Below are positions 40,656-51,814 of a DNA stretch of 64,000 nucleotides, one piece after another; position 1 is the first letter of the stretch, and every line of letters begins with the position of its first letter. A program made the translations under genes and the position numbers. The notes below the pieces were generated by a model that was not told the origin of the DNA, searched no databases, and saw nothing but the letters and a program-made list of their open reading frames with translations. Origin of the DNA: Candidatus Coxiella mudrowiae (lineage in GTDB: Bacteria; Pseudomonadota; Gammaproteobacteria; Coxiellales; Coxiellaceae); assembly GCA_001077715.1 (NCBI GenBank), contig CP011126.1, positions 124,001-188,000 on the forward strand, given 5' to 3'.

Positions 40656-41738
40656 ATGGCCCTAATTACGTTGCGACAATTATTAGATCATGCAGCTGAG
40701 CACGGGTATGGTGTTCCAGCTTTTAATGTTAACAACTTAGAGCAAGTACGCGCCATTATGGAAGCGGCTGATGAGACTCGAAGCCCTGTCATCGTTCAGG
40801 CCTCAGCAGGCGCCCGTCAATATGCTGGCCCCCACTTTATTCGCGCGCTCATTCTCGCGGCAACCGAAGAATGGCCCCATATTCCGATTTGTATGCATCA
40901 AGATCACGGGGCCTCTCCGGCAGTGTGCCAACGGTCTATTCAAATGGGATTCACCTCAGTGATGATGGATGGTTCTCTCCTTGAAGACCAAAAAACCCCG
41001 GCGGACTATGAATACAATGTCTCTGTAACAGAATTAACTACGAAAATGGCTCATGCTTGTGGCGTTTCAGTGGAAGGTGAGCTTGGTTGCTTAGGTTCGC
41101 TAGAAACTTTGAGGGCAGGTGAGGAGGATGGCTCAGGTGCTGAAGAAAAATTATCACGTGACCAAATGTTGACTGATCCAGAACAAGCTATTGATTTTGT
41201 TAGAAAAACAAAAGTAGACGCGCTGGCTATTGCTATTGGTACCAGTCATGGCGCTTATAAATTTTTGCAACCTCCGACGGGAGAAGTACTCGTGATTGAT
41301 AGAATTAAAGCTATTCACCAACGACTTCCAGATACCCATTTGGTAATGCATGGTTCTTCGTCGGTGCCCCAAGAATGGCTTAAAATAATTAATGAATATG
41401 GTGGTAAGATTCCTCAAACTTATGGTGTACCTGTCGAAGAAATCCAAGAAGGTATTCGCTATGGCGTTCGAAAAGTCAACATCGATACCGATTTGAGGTT
41501 AGCTTTTACAAGTTCCATTCGTCGTTATCTTGTTCAAAATCCTTCTCAATTTGATCCACGAAAATACTTGGGTGAAGCACTTAAAGCAATGAAAGCCATA
41601 TGCGAAATGCGTTACGAAGCCTTTGGTGCTGTGGGACAAGCCGAAAAAATTAAAGTGATTTCGCTTGAAAATATGGCCGGACGCTATAAAAATGGAGAGT
41701 TGGAGCCGCGAATTCAGGAAAAACAAGCTGTTTCCTAG
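40656..41738 (+). CDS. fba: Fructose-bisphosphate aldolase, class II
   Basis: Zinc-dependent aldolase joining or cleaving fructose 1,6-bisphosphate. The 360-residue protein follows pyk by 17 bp with an AAGGAGG ribosome site. Metal and substrate motifs: [12 protein letters not shown], the CMHQDHGAS motif with H81, D83 and H84, [38 protein letters not shown] and KVNIDTDLR. The long insert and [13 protein letters not shown] end place it with the class IIB/Calvin-type aldolases. It is last in the operon; a minus-strand relic converges on its stop codon. Confidence 0.96.
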   Translation: MALITLRQLLDHAAEHGYGVPAFNVNNLEQVRAIMEAADETRSPVIVQASAGARQYAGPHFIRALILAATEEWPHIPICMHQDHGASPAVCQRSIQMGFTSVMMDGSLLEDQKTPADYEYNVSVTELTTKMAHACGVSVEGELGCLGSLETLRAGEEDGSGAEEKLSRDQMLTDPEQAIDFVRKTKVDALAIAIGTSHGAYKFLQPPTGEVLVIDRIKAIHQRLPDTHLVMHGSSSVPQEWLKIINEYGGKIPQTYGVPVEEIQEGIRYGVRKVNIDTDLRLAFTSSIRRYLVQNPSQFDPRKYLGEALKAMKAICEMRYEAFGAVGQAEKIKVISLENMAGRYKNGELEPRIQEKQAVS

Positions 41739-41878
41739 TTCATTTCTAGTGCTAATTGTTCCAAAAGCTCTTGATTCAAGAGTCGATTGCTCTTAACCCC
41801 GTGGTAATCATAGCGAATAATTGTATAAATTTTGACATGAACAACGTCTTTCTCATTTAGTGGCAGCGTTATTTTCAA
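41735..41878 (-). pseudogene. C-terminal relic of an unrecognised protein
   Basis: About 47 codons open on the minus strand (LPLNEKDVVHVKIYTIIRYD, then [17 protein letters not shown]-stop), with the stop overlapping the fba stop. A TAA lies just upstream in the same frame and no start follows. The composition looks protein-like, so this is probably the last piece of a gene that once converged on fba. Family unknown. Confidence 0.35.
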
Positions 41879-41953
41879 TTAAGGAAAAAGCTATTGTAAA
41901 GAATTATATACGTTGATATATTTTAATTTTCGAGGAAAGACGAGATGATTTAA

Positions 41954-43023
41954 ATGAAATGGTTATTTTTAAAAGGAGAGACTACTAATCAATTTGGGAT
42001 TGGCAATGATGAGAATGGTCACAACAATGCCATTTCCATTCAAGCAGAACAAAGCAATAATGCGATTATTATTAATGAGCCAATGGCAATCATCCAAATG
42101 TTGAAAAAAGTAATTCATCAGTGGGATGTTCGTCCCGATCAAGTATTTGTGTAAGCAATTATTGTTCGTATTGTTCGTATTGTTCGTATTGTTCGTATTG
42201 ATGAAAGTTTATTAAGACAGTTAGGTATTCAATGGGGGGGACTATCCTACCGGGAAGTGACATTAGTGTAGCCAATTTTCCTGCGGGCATTCATTGGTTT
42301 TATTCCGAAAGGGAATCTGTGAGTGCTGATTCAGGCATTGGAAACGCATACCTCCACTGATATTTTAGGCACTCCATCAATTAGAGTATTAGATAATAAA
42401 TCTGCCATCATTAGCGAAGGTGAAAATATGGCGATTATTAATCGTCAATATGAAGGAACTGGTGCACCAGTTTCTGATAATTCTACGTTGCCCTTTAATA
42501 CTTTTGAACGTAAAGATGTTACTTTACAATTAAAAGTAACTCTGTAAATTACCCTTGATAACACCATAAATTTAGAAATTGAGCAGCAAGACAATTCTTT
42601 GGAACCTAATTCTAATTCCAGTCCTGATAATCCCACTATCGATACTAGCAAAATTAAAACCAGTGTATTGGCAAGCAGCGGTGACATCCTCGTGCTCGGT
42701 GGATTAATTGGAGATGAAAATAAACAAAGGAAAACAAGATTCCTATTCTGGGAGATATTCCTATTTTAGGAAATTTGTTCCGCTATAAAAATCACACCAT
42801 TGAAAAGAAAAATCTAATGATTTTTATTCGTTCCCTTATTTTGCATAATCGATGGGATTGGTGTAAGGAGACTTTAAAACGATATGATTATATCCGATAT
42901 CAGGAGTTTTTCAAAAAGGTAGGATTGTCTCCAGATACAGATAAACCGATGTTACCGCCAATCAATAAGGAGCGGGTAGCCGATTTGCCACCCCATTTTA
43001 AAAATAACGATGACGCTTGTTAA
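41954..43023 (+). pseudogene. gspD: Type II secretion secretin GspD, broken
   Basis: Outer-membrane secretin remnant lacking its signal peptide and first N domains. Readable parts: IIINEPMAIIQMLKKVIHQW followed by DVRPDQVFV, where a GAA became TAA; then an I-V-R tract expanded to four copies, ESLLRQLGIQWGG, TSTDILGTPSIRVLDNKSAI, FERKDVTLQLKVT, SVLASSGDILVLGGLIGDE and the end region GNLFRYKNHT. These are the secretin core and its C-terminal signature. Frameshifts near 42240, 42545 and 42745. It is the first surviving gene of the gsp locus, where all members are broken. Confidence 0.88.
42161..42196 (+). repeat. 9-bp unit repeated four times in gspD
   Basis: ATTGTTCGT repeated exactly four times, adding I-V-R triplets in frame at a place where secretins normally have one such segment (VEAIIVRIDES). 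Confidence 0.93.
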
Positions 43024-44548
43024 AAATCGATCTACCACAGCCAATGAAAAATTGGTGAAAGGGCGCTTGCCTTTTAATTATGCCAAATGCCATGGGGATA
43101 TTCGTTCAATTTTTTACGGAAGAGCGAATCATTCATTGTGGCTCATTCGCCACTGCTTACTCCAGAAACCGTCCTCGAATTACAGCACTATTTTAATCGC
43201 CCTATTGAATTTCGGGCAGTACAGTAACCCCAACAGGAATTTAAAACTTTATTAGCACACGCGCTTACGAAATCGGAAAAGAAACGGCTATGGCGGCATT
43301 TCATCGAATGGACGTTGATTTAAGCCAGTTGATCACGGAACTTCTACCACACGAAGATTTATTGGAAAGTGAAGACGATGTTCCAATTATTCGTCTTTTA
43401 AATGCTATTCTGATTCAAGCCATTAAGTAAATGGCATCAGATATTCATTTTGAAACTTTTGAAGAAAAATTAGTCGTTCGTTTTCGCTGTGACGGCGTTT
43501 GCGCGAAATTTTATAGCTTCCTCGAGTGTTAGTGTTATCGCCGTTCATTGTTCACGAATTATAAAGTAATGGTGAAGCTTGTAATATCGCTGAAAAACGC
43601 TTGCCTCAGGATGGCCGTATTTATCTGCGAATTGCTGGTCAGGCCGTTGATGTTCGAGTATCTACAATTCCTACACACTTCGGTGAGCGTGTCGTTTTGC
43701 GTTTGTTGGATAAACAGAGCGCCCATTTGATTTGCAAAAACTGGGTATGAGCCACGATACCTTGAGTTTAATGAAGCAATTAATTTTAAAACCCACGGTA
43801 TTATTTTAGTGACCAGCCCCTACACGGGTTCGGGAAAAACAACCACTTTATATGCAGCATTAACAGCATTGAACAGCGTAGTGCGAAATATTTTAACGGT
43901 TGAAGATCCCATTGAATACTATTTACCTCAAGCAGGACAGACTCTCAAGTAAATAATAAGATCGGAATGACGTTTGCTCACGGATTGAGAGCCATTTTGC
44001 GACAAGATCCTGACACATTTGTCATGGTAAAGGAAATCCCGTGATCTAGAGACTGCCGAAATGGTGATACAAGCAAGTTTAACGAATCATTTGGTGTTAA
44101 TCTACCTTACATACCAACAGTGCTGTGGGGTAATCACCCATTTGCGAGATATGGGAATTGAACGTTTTCTATTATCTTCTACTTTGATTGGTATGGCAGC
44201 CCAACGCTTAGTCCGGGTAGGGTATTGTGCGCACAATACAAACAATCGAAATTAGCGACCCCTAGTGAACTCCGGCTCTTAGGTCTTAGTGAAAGAAAAT
44301 TAGTCGCTCTCTATCAACTCGTAGGTTGTCATCATTGTAACTGCAGGGGTTATCAGGGACGAACGGGTATTTATGAATTAGTAGCGGTTACCTATAAAAT
44401 GCGAGATGAGATTTATTGGAATGCTAGTGAGATACTCATCGAAATTAATACTCGTAAAAATCACCGTAGTATGCAGGAAGATGGTTTTCGATGCGTTTTG
44501 AACGGAGAGACTAGATTGGGGGTGTTGCATGTGGCAGGTAAATTTTAA
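43010..44548 (+). pseudogene. gspE: Type II secretion ATPase GspE, broken
   Basis: Cytosolic motor ATPase of the secretion system. Fragments: [40 protein letters not shown], Walker A region [30 protein letters not shown], damaged Walker B (DLETAEMVIQASLTNHLV), GIERFLLSSTLIGMAAQRLV and the C-terminal zinc motif (CHHCNCRGYQGRTGIYELV). Numerous frameshifts and in-frame stops. Its start overlaps the end of gspD by 14 bp, a relic of operon coupling. Confidence 0.9.
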
Positions 44549-45774
44549 TGGAAGCTTATAGTTATTCAGCGCTAGACTCTAAAGGAAAACGTTAAAAAGG
44601 CATACTTAAAGCCGATACAGCGCGCTAAGTCCTCCAACGATTGTGTGATTATGGATTAATGGTGCTTGAAGTTAATGAAATATCCCAGCGTCGTCCTCTT
44701 CATCAAATAGAAAAAAATTTTCTGGAAGCGTTTCTTAACGAAACGAATGAGCGCGGCAGATTTGGCATTAGCCAGACGGCAAATGGCCACCTTACTGGGA
44801 GCTGGTATTCCCTTAGACGAAGTGTTACACGCCGTAGCTAATTAATCGGAAAAATTGCAGGCTAAAAGCTTATTACTGGGCGTATGAAGTAAAGTTTTAG
44901 AAGGGCAGCTACTAGCAAGCTGGGATGGATAATTTTCCTTTCGCTTTTCCAAAGTTGTATCGCACGACGGTTGTTACTTCCAGCGAAAAGTAGGGTAAGT
45001 TGGATGAAGTATTGATAAAATTAGAAGAATATACTGAAAAAAGGCTATTCGACGGAAAATTCAATAAGAATTACTTTATACGAGTTTAATGACACTGGTT
45101 TCAATTGGAATTATAATATTTTTATTAATTTATGTAGTTCCAAAAAAACGTTGCTGTTTTTGATCAAACGCAACAATCTTTTCCTGCGGCAACTCTTGTT
45201 TTGATTGCTATTAGCTAATTTATAAAACAAACTTTATGGGTTGTATTTTTTGACTCTATTTATTTTAGGGGGGGCTATGCTTTTCAACGGTTGTTAAAAA
45301 AAGAACGATTTAGAATCTGGCGCGATCGTTTTTTGTTAAAATTAGCTCTACCGTGAAAATGTATTCGTACCATCAATAGTGCTTGTTTTGGAAGAACGTT
45401 TGGTGTTTTGAATGCAGCTACAGTTCCTGTATTAGAAGCTATGCAGGCGACATCCCAATTAATTACTGTGCTTTCGATGTGCTATACTGTAGAAGTTGCT
45501 ATCGAAAAAGTCCGCGAAGGCACTAATATCCATCGTGTCTTTCAAAAAATTCTTTATTTTTCAAATATTTTTATTCATTTAGTGGCAAGTGGCGAATCCA
45601 GTGGACAATTGGAAGCAGTGTTACAAAAAGCGGTAACTACTCAAGAAGAAGATATCGCCGAGCTAATTGATGGATCATTAACACTTTTGGAACCCGTAAT
45701 GATTTTATTAATGGGCAGTGTCGTGCTCTTTATCGTGCTAGCGATTATGTTGCCTATTTTTGATTTGGATTAAA
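44548..45774 (+). pseudogene. gspF: Type II secretion inner-membrane protein GspF, broken
   Basis: Begins MEAYSYSALDSKGKR, the GspF start, overlapping the gspE stop. Later fragments are LCDYGLMVLEVNEIS, RQMATLLGAGIPLDEVLH-like, a seven-G run near 45268, then a 121-codon open end: PVLEAMQATSQLITVL, LVASGESSGQLEAVLQKAVT and LLEPVMILLMGSVVLFIVLA ending FDLD. Frameshifts and stops remove the middle. The platform protein that connects GspE to the pseudopilus. Confidence 0.88.
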
Positions 45775-45789
45775 TGAGTAGAGGATAGA

Positions 45790-46240
45790 ATGAAAAAAAT
45801 TAAAATTAAACTATCAATAAATGGGTGGCTTCACATTGATTGAAGTAATGGTCGTGGTTGTTATCTTAGCAATTTTGGCAGCAATTGTTGTCGCGAATAA
45901 TGCACCGTCCCGATTAAGCTAAGATTGCGAAAGTAAGACAAGATGTATTATCTATTAAAAATGGAATGGATCTTTATAAATTAGATAATGGTTTTTATCC
46001 CACGACTGAACAAGGAATTGAGACACTTGTTAAAAAACTCAAAACTGATCCCGTGCCCCAAGATTGGGAAAGCGGCGGCTATTTAAAGCGGCTTCCTGTT
46101 GATCCATGGGGGAACCCTTATCATTACTTAAATCCAGGTAAATAGGGTGATATTGATATTTTCACTTATGGTTCCAATAATAAACCCGACGGTGAGGGTA
46201 TAACGCGACGGTGGGAAATTGGAATATTAATTAAAAATAA
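45790..46240 (+). pseudogene. gspG: Major pseudopilin GspG, broken
   Basis: After ATG 45790, a frameshift precedes the prepilin motif GGFTLIEVMVVVVILAIL. The globular part is well preserved (VRQDVLSIKNGMDLYKLDNG, FYPTTEQGIETLVKKL, LKRLPVDPWGNPYHYLNPGK) but a stop replaces the residue before GDIDIFTYGSNNKPDGEG, and another frameshift follows LS near 45920. The pseudopilus cannot be built from it. Confidence 0.9.
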
Positions 46241-46728
46241 TAAAAACCAAGCAGAGTTTACGCTGTTTAAGGTTGTCGTCGTAATGACTATTATCGCCAT
46301 TATGAGGACCATTGCCTTGTTATCGCCTCATCGTTTTGATCGTGGTCGACAAGTTATGCTTTTTGCGAATCAATTAACTCGAGCTTTGAAATTAGCACAA
46401 AAAGAAGCTTTATTTAAAACTTACTAATTTTATAGATAAAATTTTAACAAAATGACTGTCATTTTTATCAATTTCAAAAAAGACTCTCATTCACTGAAGC
46501 AGAAATGGCAATTATTTAAGAATCGTCCATTCTTAAGCTCACCTCAATTTTAAGACATTCAAATCAAATTATTAAAACGAAAGAAGAATATATTTTGCGA
46601 TATTGTTTTTTTTATCTAATGGAGATTTGTCTGTTTTTTAATCTATTAATTTCTAATCAGAGGCGCGATCGCGTTTATCGTTTAGAACATGATTCTAGTA
46701 GGAATATTCAATTACAAGAAATTAAATA
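46240..46728 (+). pseudogene. gspH: Minor pseudopilin GspH, broken
   Basis: Fragments with a pilin-like helix (FTLFKVVVVMTIIAIM), LLSPHRFDRGRQVMLFANQL and TRALKLAQKEALFKTY, then degraded sequence to about 46728. Position between gspG and gspI and the pilin-like N terminus support the call. Confidence 0.7.
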
Positions 46729-47090
46729 GCTAACAGGGATTTACTTTGATTGAAGTTCTGGTAGCTTTAATTATTATTGCGGTGGTGCTAACTGCTGTTA
46801 TTTTAACGATGCGTAATAGTGTTCACAGCACTGCGCATGTAAAAAATAAAATAGCAGCTCATTGGATTGGGTTGTCATGAATGTAATTACGAGCATGCAA
46901 GTTAGTTTATTATCAGCGCCTACCAATGAATCAGTGCAAAAAGGTAAAAGCACCCTTGCTTGGTGAGTGATTTAACTGAGAAACTAGCTCTGATCAAACA
47001 TGGGAAAACTATTATTGACGTATTTATGTTGATGTATGGGGCAGGAGGGGTCCAGGATTAAGATCGAACATTTAATCGGGTTCATAAAAT
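46728..47090 (+). pseudogene. gspI: Minor pseudopilin GspI, broken
   Basis: GFTLIEVLVALIIIAVVLTA followed by MRNSVHSTAHVKNKIAAHWI and NVITSMQVSLLSAP, the usual GspI pattern, with frameshifts and a TGA in the TLAW-stop region. It ends at the gspJ start. Confidence 0.78.
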
Positions 47091-47752
47091 GAATTACCGA
47101 AAAAGTATTCCAAAGGGATTTACGCTTATTGAGGTTATGATTGCTTTATTTATTTTTGCCATTATTACTACAATGGCTACATTGGATTTGCAATCTATTT
47201 TTCGTATTTGGAAACATTTACGAGCAAGTGATGCTCGAATACAAGAAATTCAAACGGCTTTGACTTTAATTCAAGATGATTTTAACCAAATTATTCAGTG
47301 CCCCATTACTGAAGAAATTGGAGAGGAGTTACCATCCCTCCTCATAAATAAAACAGACAGCTTGAAATTTACACGTGGAGGATACACTAATCTAACGAGT
47401 GAATTTAAATGAAGCACGTTACAACGCGTAGCTTATGAAAAAGTAGAGACTGATTTAAATTCGTTTGTCATAGGCCGTGCCGGATCGTGCTCCGCATATT
47501 ATCCCAGAGAAACGTGTCCTGTTGCATCAAGCGACTAAAATGAGTCTTCATTACGTTAATGAGAAAGGTCAAATTGAAAATACTTGCGTTTCTAACGTGA
47601 ATAAAAATAATTTAGTTAAAACAACTTATTTACCTAGAGCCATCATTGTAACTTTGACACTGAAAGGAATCGGTTCTGTTAAACGAATTTTTCCTCTAGT
47701 TGGACGAGGCCTATGCGGAACAGTAAAAAGCAAAATGGAAGTGCACTTTTGA
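47089..47752 (+). pseudogene. gspJ: Minor pseudopilin GspJ, broken
   Basis: The N-terminal half is open: MNYRKSIPKGFTLIEVMIAL with a full hydrophobic helix, ASDARIQEIQTALTLIQDDF and DSLKFTRGGYTNL. A TGA follows TSEFK at 47412. The second half (MPDRAPHIIPEKRVLL, MSLHYVNEKGQIE, ATIVTLTLKGIGSVKRIF-like) continues in another frame. Prepilin cleavage site intact, but the protein would be truncated. Confidence 0.88.
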
Positions 47753-48560
47753 GTGCTTTATTAATTATGGCGCTATTGGAGCAACAATTGCTACCGCGCT
47801 TATCGTTTCAGAGCGTTAGCTTGTCTATCATCAACCAAACCTTATTACAAATAGGGAGCAATTGTATCTTGATCTCCAAGGTGTCCAAGATTACGCGGAA
47901 ATGATCCTTTTACAAAATACCGACTTAAAAAAAATTCCAGATCTTAAGCAGTCATTTTATGGAGCAGAAGTGATTGGAATGCTCTCTGCCTAGAAAGGAT
48001 TGTTTAATATCAATTGTCTGGCGCAAACGACAAATTAATCCTCTTTTATTCGTTTAATACGATATCTCATTCCGGAGATGACGTTAAAAAAGCTGTTGAT
48101 TTAGCTTAAGCTGTGAGCGATTGGTTATTTCGGGAAGTTATGGGTGACATTTACTTGCAAGCCAAACCTTCTTATCGCGCAGCTGATCAGGGCATAGTTT
48201 CTCTGAGTGAATTGCGTGCAGTATCGGGAGTTAACACCCCCTTATTTTATGAAAAATTATCCTCCCATTTAACTGCTTTTCCTGAAGATCAATGTCAAAT
48301 TGATATTAATTATGCTTCTATAAAGAGTTTTTTTAACACTTAATGGTGTAAAATAACACTGGAACATGCAAAAGCGCTCTATACCTGCGGGCAAGAACAT
48401 AGAATTTTTTACAGAGTGAATGATTTTATTAAATTATGTCAAGCGGATAGATTAGTTGAAGCTAATGCAATTTCTGTAACAGATAACTTCTATTTATTAC
48501 GAGCAGTAGCAACGCGCGATCAGCAGCAATTGAAATTGATCAGTTTGTTAATGTGATATC
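47713..48560 (+). pseudogene. gspK: Minor pseudopilin GspK, broken
   Basis: Starts MRNSKKQNGSALLSALLIMA, the GspK N terminus, overlapping gspJ. It frameshifts at once, then shows LQGVQDYAEMILLQNTDL, AVSDWLFREVMGDIYLQ, AADQGIVSLSELRAVSGVNT (the conserved SLSEL motif) and CQIDINYASIKSFFNT. Several stops follow. Confidence 0.85.
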
Positions 48561-49655
48561 AAAGATAAACAAGATAAAGTTAAAATTGTATGGCAACAGT
48601 TAAACACAGAATAACTGTGATACTCAGAACTTAATAGCGATGAGACCTTTACCTGGTTAGAGTGTGACGATTCAGGAACGGTTTTTTCACAAAAAATATT
48701 AGACCATTTAGCAGAGGCATCTTAGGCTATACTTAAAGAGCGTTTATTCGTCGTGACTCCTTGTCAATATGTGCTAATATCAACACGGTTTTACTATGCC
48801 AAGACTAAATCAGCACGAATTGGATAAAGCAATTCCTTCATTTTGCGCTTATTCCTAATTTTTTTTACTATCCTTCTTATAGAAGGACAATTGTCCGTAT
48901 TGATTGAGGAGGGAAGAGCTTTAGTGCGGATGAGTCGTTAAAGAGGATTTTCGACACCGCTGAATAACCTCTCTTTACTCTTACAACTTACGCTTGAGAA
49001 ATGGTAGAGCCATAAACCTACTCAGATTACTGTTTACCAACATGAAAAAAATTTTCTACCAACAATTTTCAGATTTAGGCCAAAAATTTCTGTACAATGT
49101 TCTGTTATGCTTCGAGCGAGTAATTATGCGAAATTAATTAAAGAGACTCCTTTCAATTCTTTTCCACGAAAATATCGATCAAAAAAATCTCCCTATCAAC
49201 AAAAATATTGGAGAATCGCCAGCATTGCTTTTGTGGTTTGGTTTTTTCTGTTATTGGGTGTACGGAAGCTGGTAGAATGGACAATTTTAAAAATGTATTC
49301 AGATCATTTACAGAAAGAGACTGTGCCCACGCTCCAGCAACTATTTCCTTACTTAAAAAGTATTACCTATGCTCGAGAACAAATTTCTCGAGAATTACAT
49401 TTATTAAGAAAGTCGAATCAGAGGATTAACCATATTCATTTATTAAATCGAGTGGGAGAGATTCCCGACCAATATTCCGAAATAAACGTAGAATCAACAA
49501 GCTATCAAAACAGCCAGTTAGTTTTACAAGTTACCACTGATCAACTATCCACTGTAGGAGATTTAGTCCACGTCCTTAACCAAGCTAAACTACAGATGAA
49601 ACGGAAAATGAATAATCAAAATAAAAAGATAATTGCTGAGTTGACAATCCAATGA
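48560..49655 (+). pseudogene. gspL: Type II secretion protein GspL, broken
   Basis: The N-terminal cytoplasmic actin-like half is scrambled (PRLNQHELDKAIP and ALIPNFFYYPSYRRTIV remain). The C-terminal half is open for 182 codons: a membrane helix (IASIAFVVWFFLLLGVRKLV) and a periplasmic ferredoxin-like domain ending KKIIAELTIQ. The last codons overlap the original gspM ATG. It could be expressed as a fragment but has no cytoplasmic partner-binding half. Confidence 0.82.
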
Positions 49656-50135
49656 TTGAAAAATGGTAGCAATTATTAAAGAGCGCGAGCGTCGTTTGAT
49701 AAATGTGGGCGGTCTTTTGATTATGAATTTATTAGTTTACTTGTTAATTCTTAGTCCTTTATCCATGGCGATCGTTAATTTGCAAACCCATATTGCCTCG
49801 CAGAAATTTTTTATCGTTTGGGCAAAGCATGCTGTGGTCAATAAATCCATAAGTTGAGACAAGAAGGGTTTGGGATAAAGCAAGCAACCCAACCTTTATT
49901 GGTAATTGCTGAGCGGACAACATTAACCGAACAAAAATTAAGTGCTTATTTACAGGAGGTGCAGAAACTTGAAAGCAATAAAGTGACATTAACTTTCCAC
50001 CAGGTGCCTTTTGATGATTGGATGGATTGGGTGCAATTGCTCTCTAAAAAAATACGAAATCAATGTAGAGCAATTGAAGGCACAAAGAACGAACCCGTGG
50101 GTACCGTTGATACGATTATCGTTTTGTCAAAATAA
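49652..50135 (+). pseudogene. gspM: Type II secretion protein GspM, broken
   Basis: Original start ATG 49652 (MIEKW then TAG). The continuing frame gives ERERRLINVGGLLIMNLLVY with a membrane helix, then a stop after NKSIS, then TLTEQKLSAYLQEVQKLESN, VTLTFHQVPFDDWMDWVQLL and the end TIIVLSK in another frame. This is the end of the plus-strand gsp run. Confidence 0.83.
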
Positions 50136-50139
50136 GGTA

Positions 50140-50215
50140 GCTTGTCACTGAGCGAAGCGAAGAATCTCACCATATGATTAAAAACGAGATCCCTCGTTTT
50201 GCTCGGGATGAGACG
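50140..50215. repeat. Short imperfect palindrome, possible dispersed repeat
   Basis: CTGAGCGAAGCGAAGAATCTCA on the left and GAGATCCCTCGTTTTGCTCG on the right partly mirror each other. The style matches short intergenic repeats common in proteobacteria. Only one copy is seen here. Confidence 0.35.
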
Positions 50216-50520
50216 TATGTTACATCCTCAGAGGAGCAGCCTGTTGAATTAGATTGGAGCGCATTAATGCCATTCACATTGCCGAATTTGGCAGCTTCTT
50301 TAAACCATTTTACTGCCTGCACGGGATTGCGGTGAACGCTAATAATACCATAGTAGAACATGTAGCGAATGGGGCATATTGAGCTTGAATGTTTCCTCTT
50401 TTAGCACAAGCATACAGCCTATATAAAAGGATTATGGAAGTCTTGTTGATGATAAGGCGCTTCCCCTTTTGCGTATAGCCAATTGGCTGTCACTGCACAA
50501 CTGCCTAAAAACCTGAGGAA
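50167..50520 (-). pseudogene. Sel1-repeat fragment
   Basis: One recognisable Sel1 repeat (GIISVHRNPVQAVKWFKEAA, KFGNVNGI) with further repeat-like bits upstream (NWLYAKGEAPYHQQD). It lies between gspM and the gspC remnant on the minus strand. No start or full repeat array is left. Confidence 0.5.
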
Positions 50521-50582
50521 AACAAATAAATAATATAGAAGATATCTTCTTCCAGATAAAAATTATTTACTAATGTCAGCAA

Positions 50583-51058
50583 TTATTTCCGAAATTTTGG
50601 GTACCGGTTTTTGGGTACCGGTAATAATAAGCTTTCTAAGCGACCATTATCATCGAGGATAACACGATTACGAAAGATATTCCAGAATAATAGCCCCTCC
50701 AGGAATCATGGACCCGACTTGATAGATTTTTGGGGTAGCCAGGTGCTGAAATTAAAGCACGCGAAGTATACCCGAGTCGGATGATAGAGAAAAAGCGATG
50801 CCTTGGAGATTTAATTGCAATGTGGTGAGGGGCATGCTGTCGAGATTTTGACTTTATTGACCGAAAAGGTGAAATTCTGAAATCGATGAAACTTCGGTGG
50901 GAACGAAATGCACTATTTTAGCCAAAGATAGCGAAAAGGAGGGCAATGAAATAAATAATAATCCCAATTGCTAGAACGAATGAATAATCAGCAAACCAAA
51001 CAATGCAGTAACTAGAAGCGGCACGTGTGTGTCTTTGCATAAAAAGTCATAAAAAATA
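50583..51058 (-). pseudogene. gspC: Type II secretion protein GspC, broken, opposite strand
   Basis: Stitched minus-strand frames give the GspC plan in order: a membrane helix (LLVTALFGLLIIHSF, QLGLLFISLPSFSLSLAKIV), the SEFHLFG motif, the linker SMPLTTLQLNLQGIAFSLSS, and the HR domain (ALISAPGYPKIYQVGSMIPG, then RNRVILDDNGRLESLLLPVP). Three or more frameshifts and a 14-bp duplication near the end (GGGTACCGG twice, 50598-50622). It is convergent with gspM and divergent from engB, so gspC was not in the D-M operon. As far as I know an off-operon gspC also occurs in Legionella. Confidence 0.72.
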
Positions 51059-51205
51059 GCTAGACGTGGCATTCCTTGATTTTAGTAAAGCCCTTGGCTT
51101 TAGATAAGTTCTGATCTTTCAGGACTCGGTGAACTTCGGTCACGTTTCGCATTCTATCTCAAACAATGCTATACTTCGCCTCTTTAGGATTAAACATTTA
51201 AGCTT

Positions 51206-51814
51206 ATGACTAAATCTGTGTCCCCTGTGTATCAAGAGGCAAAATACCTCATCAGCGCAGCTGAATTTAGCGACTTACCGCTGGACGAAGGAGCCGAGGT
51301 TGCTTTCATTGGGCGGTCTAATGCCGGAAAATCCAGCGCATTAAATGTAATTACAGGTATTAAAGGATTGGCGCGTACCAGTAAAACACCTGGTCGAACG
51401 CAAATGATAAATTTTTTTGCTTTAAATGAGAGCAAACGTTTGGTAGACTTACCCGGCTATGGCTACGCTAAAGTTCCTCGTATGGTTCAAGAGCGTTGGG
51501 AAGAGTTAGTGGATAGTTATTTAAAAAAACGGTCCTGTCTGAAAGGATTAGTGGTGGTCATGGATGTACGACATCCTTTAAAAGAAATGGATGAAGATGT
51601 GATTAAATGGGCAGTGGAGTACGATATTCCCCTTCATATACTTCTCACGAAATCGGATAAGCTCAGCCAAAGCGCAGCGAAAAAAGTTTTTAGCGACGTA
51701 CAAGTACAGCTGACCACATACAGCGATAAGATATCCGCTCAATTATTTTCTTCTCACGACCGCACTATTGGTCTGGATGAAATAAAATCAGTATTAAATG
51801 ACTGGTATCGATAA
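51206..51814 (+). CDS. engB: Ribosome-biogenesis GTPase EngB/YsxC
   Basis: GTP-binding protein needed for 50S subunit assembly. The 202-residue product is family length. G1 is GRSNAGKSS (36-44), a G2-like threonine lies in [14 protein letters not shown]3 is [11 protein letters not shown]4 is LLTKSDKL, and a G5-like FSSHD lies near the C terminus. A TATACT -10-like sequence lies about 30 bp before the start (TGCTATACTTCG near 51170) with no strong -35. It sits between the decayed gsp locus and the intact ABC transporter. No defect. Confidence 0.95.
   Translation: MTKSVSPVYQEAKYLISAAEFSDLPLDEGAEVAFIGRSNAGKSSALNVITGIKGLARTSKTPGRTQMINFFALNESKRLVDLPGYGYAKVPRMVQERWEELVDSYLKKRSCLKGLVVVMDVRHPLKEMDEDVIKWAVEYDIPLHILLTKSDKLSQSAAKKVFSDVQVQLTTYSDKISAQLFSSHDRTIGLDEIKSVLNDWYR

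Noticed and set aside
41768-41782. CTCTTGATTCAAGAG hairpin as the terminator of the tkt-fba operon
   Set aside because: The stem is short and AT-rich with no T run after it, so I do not call a terminator.
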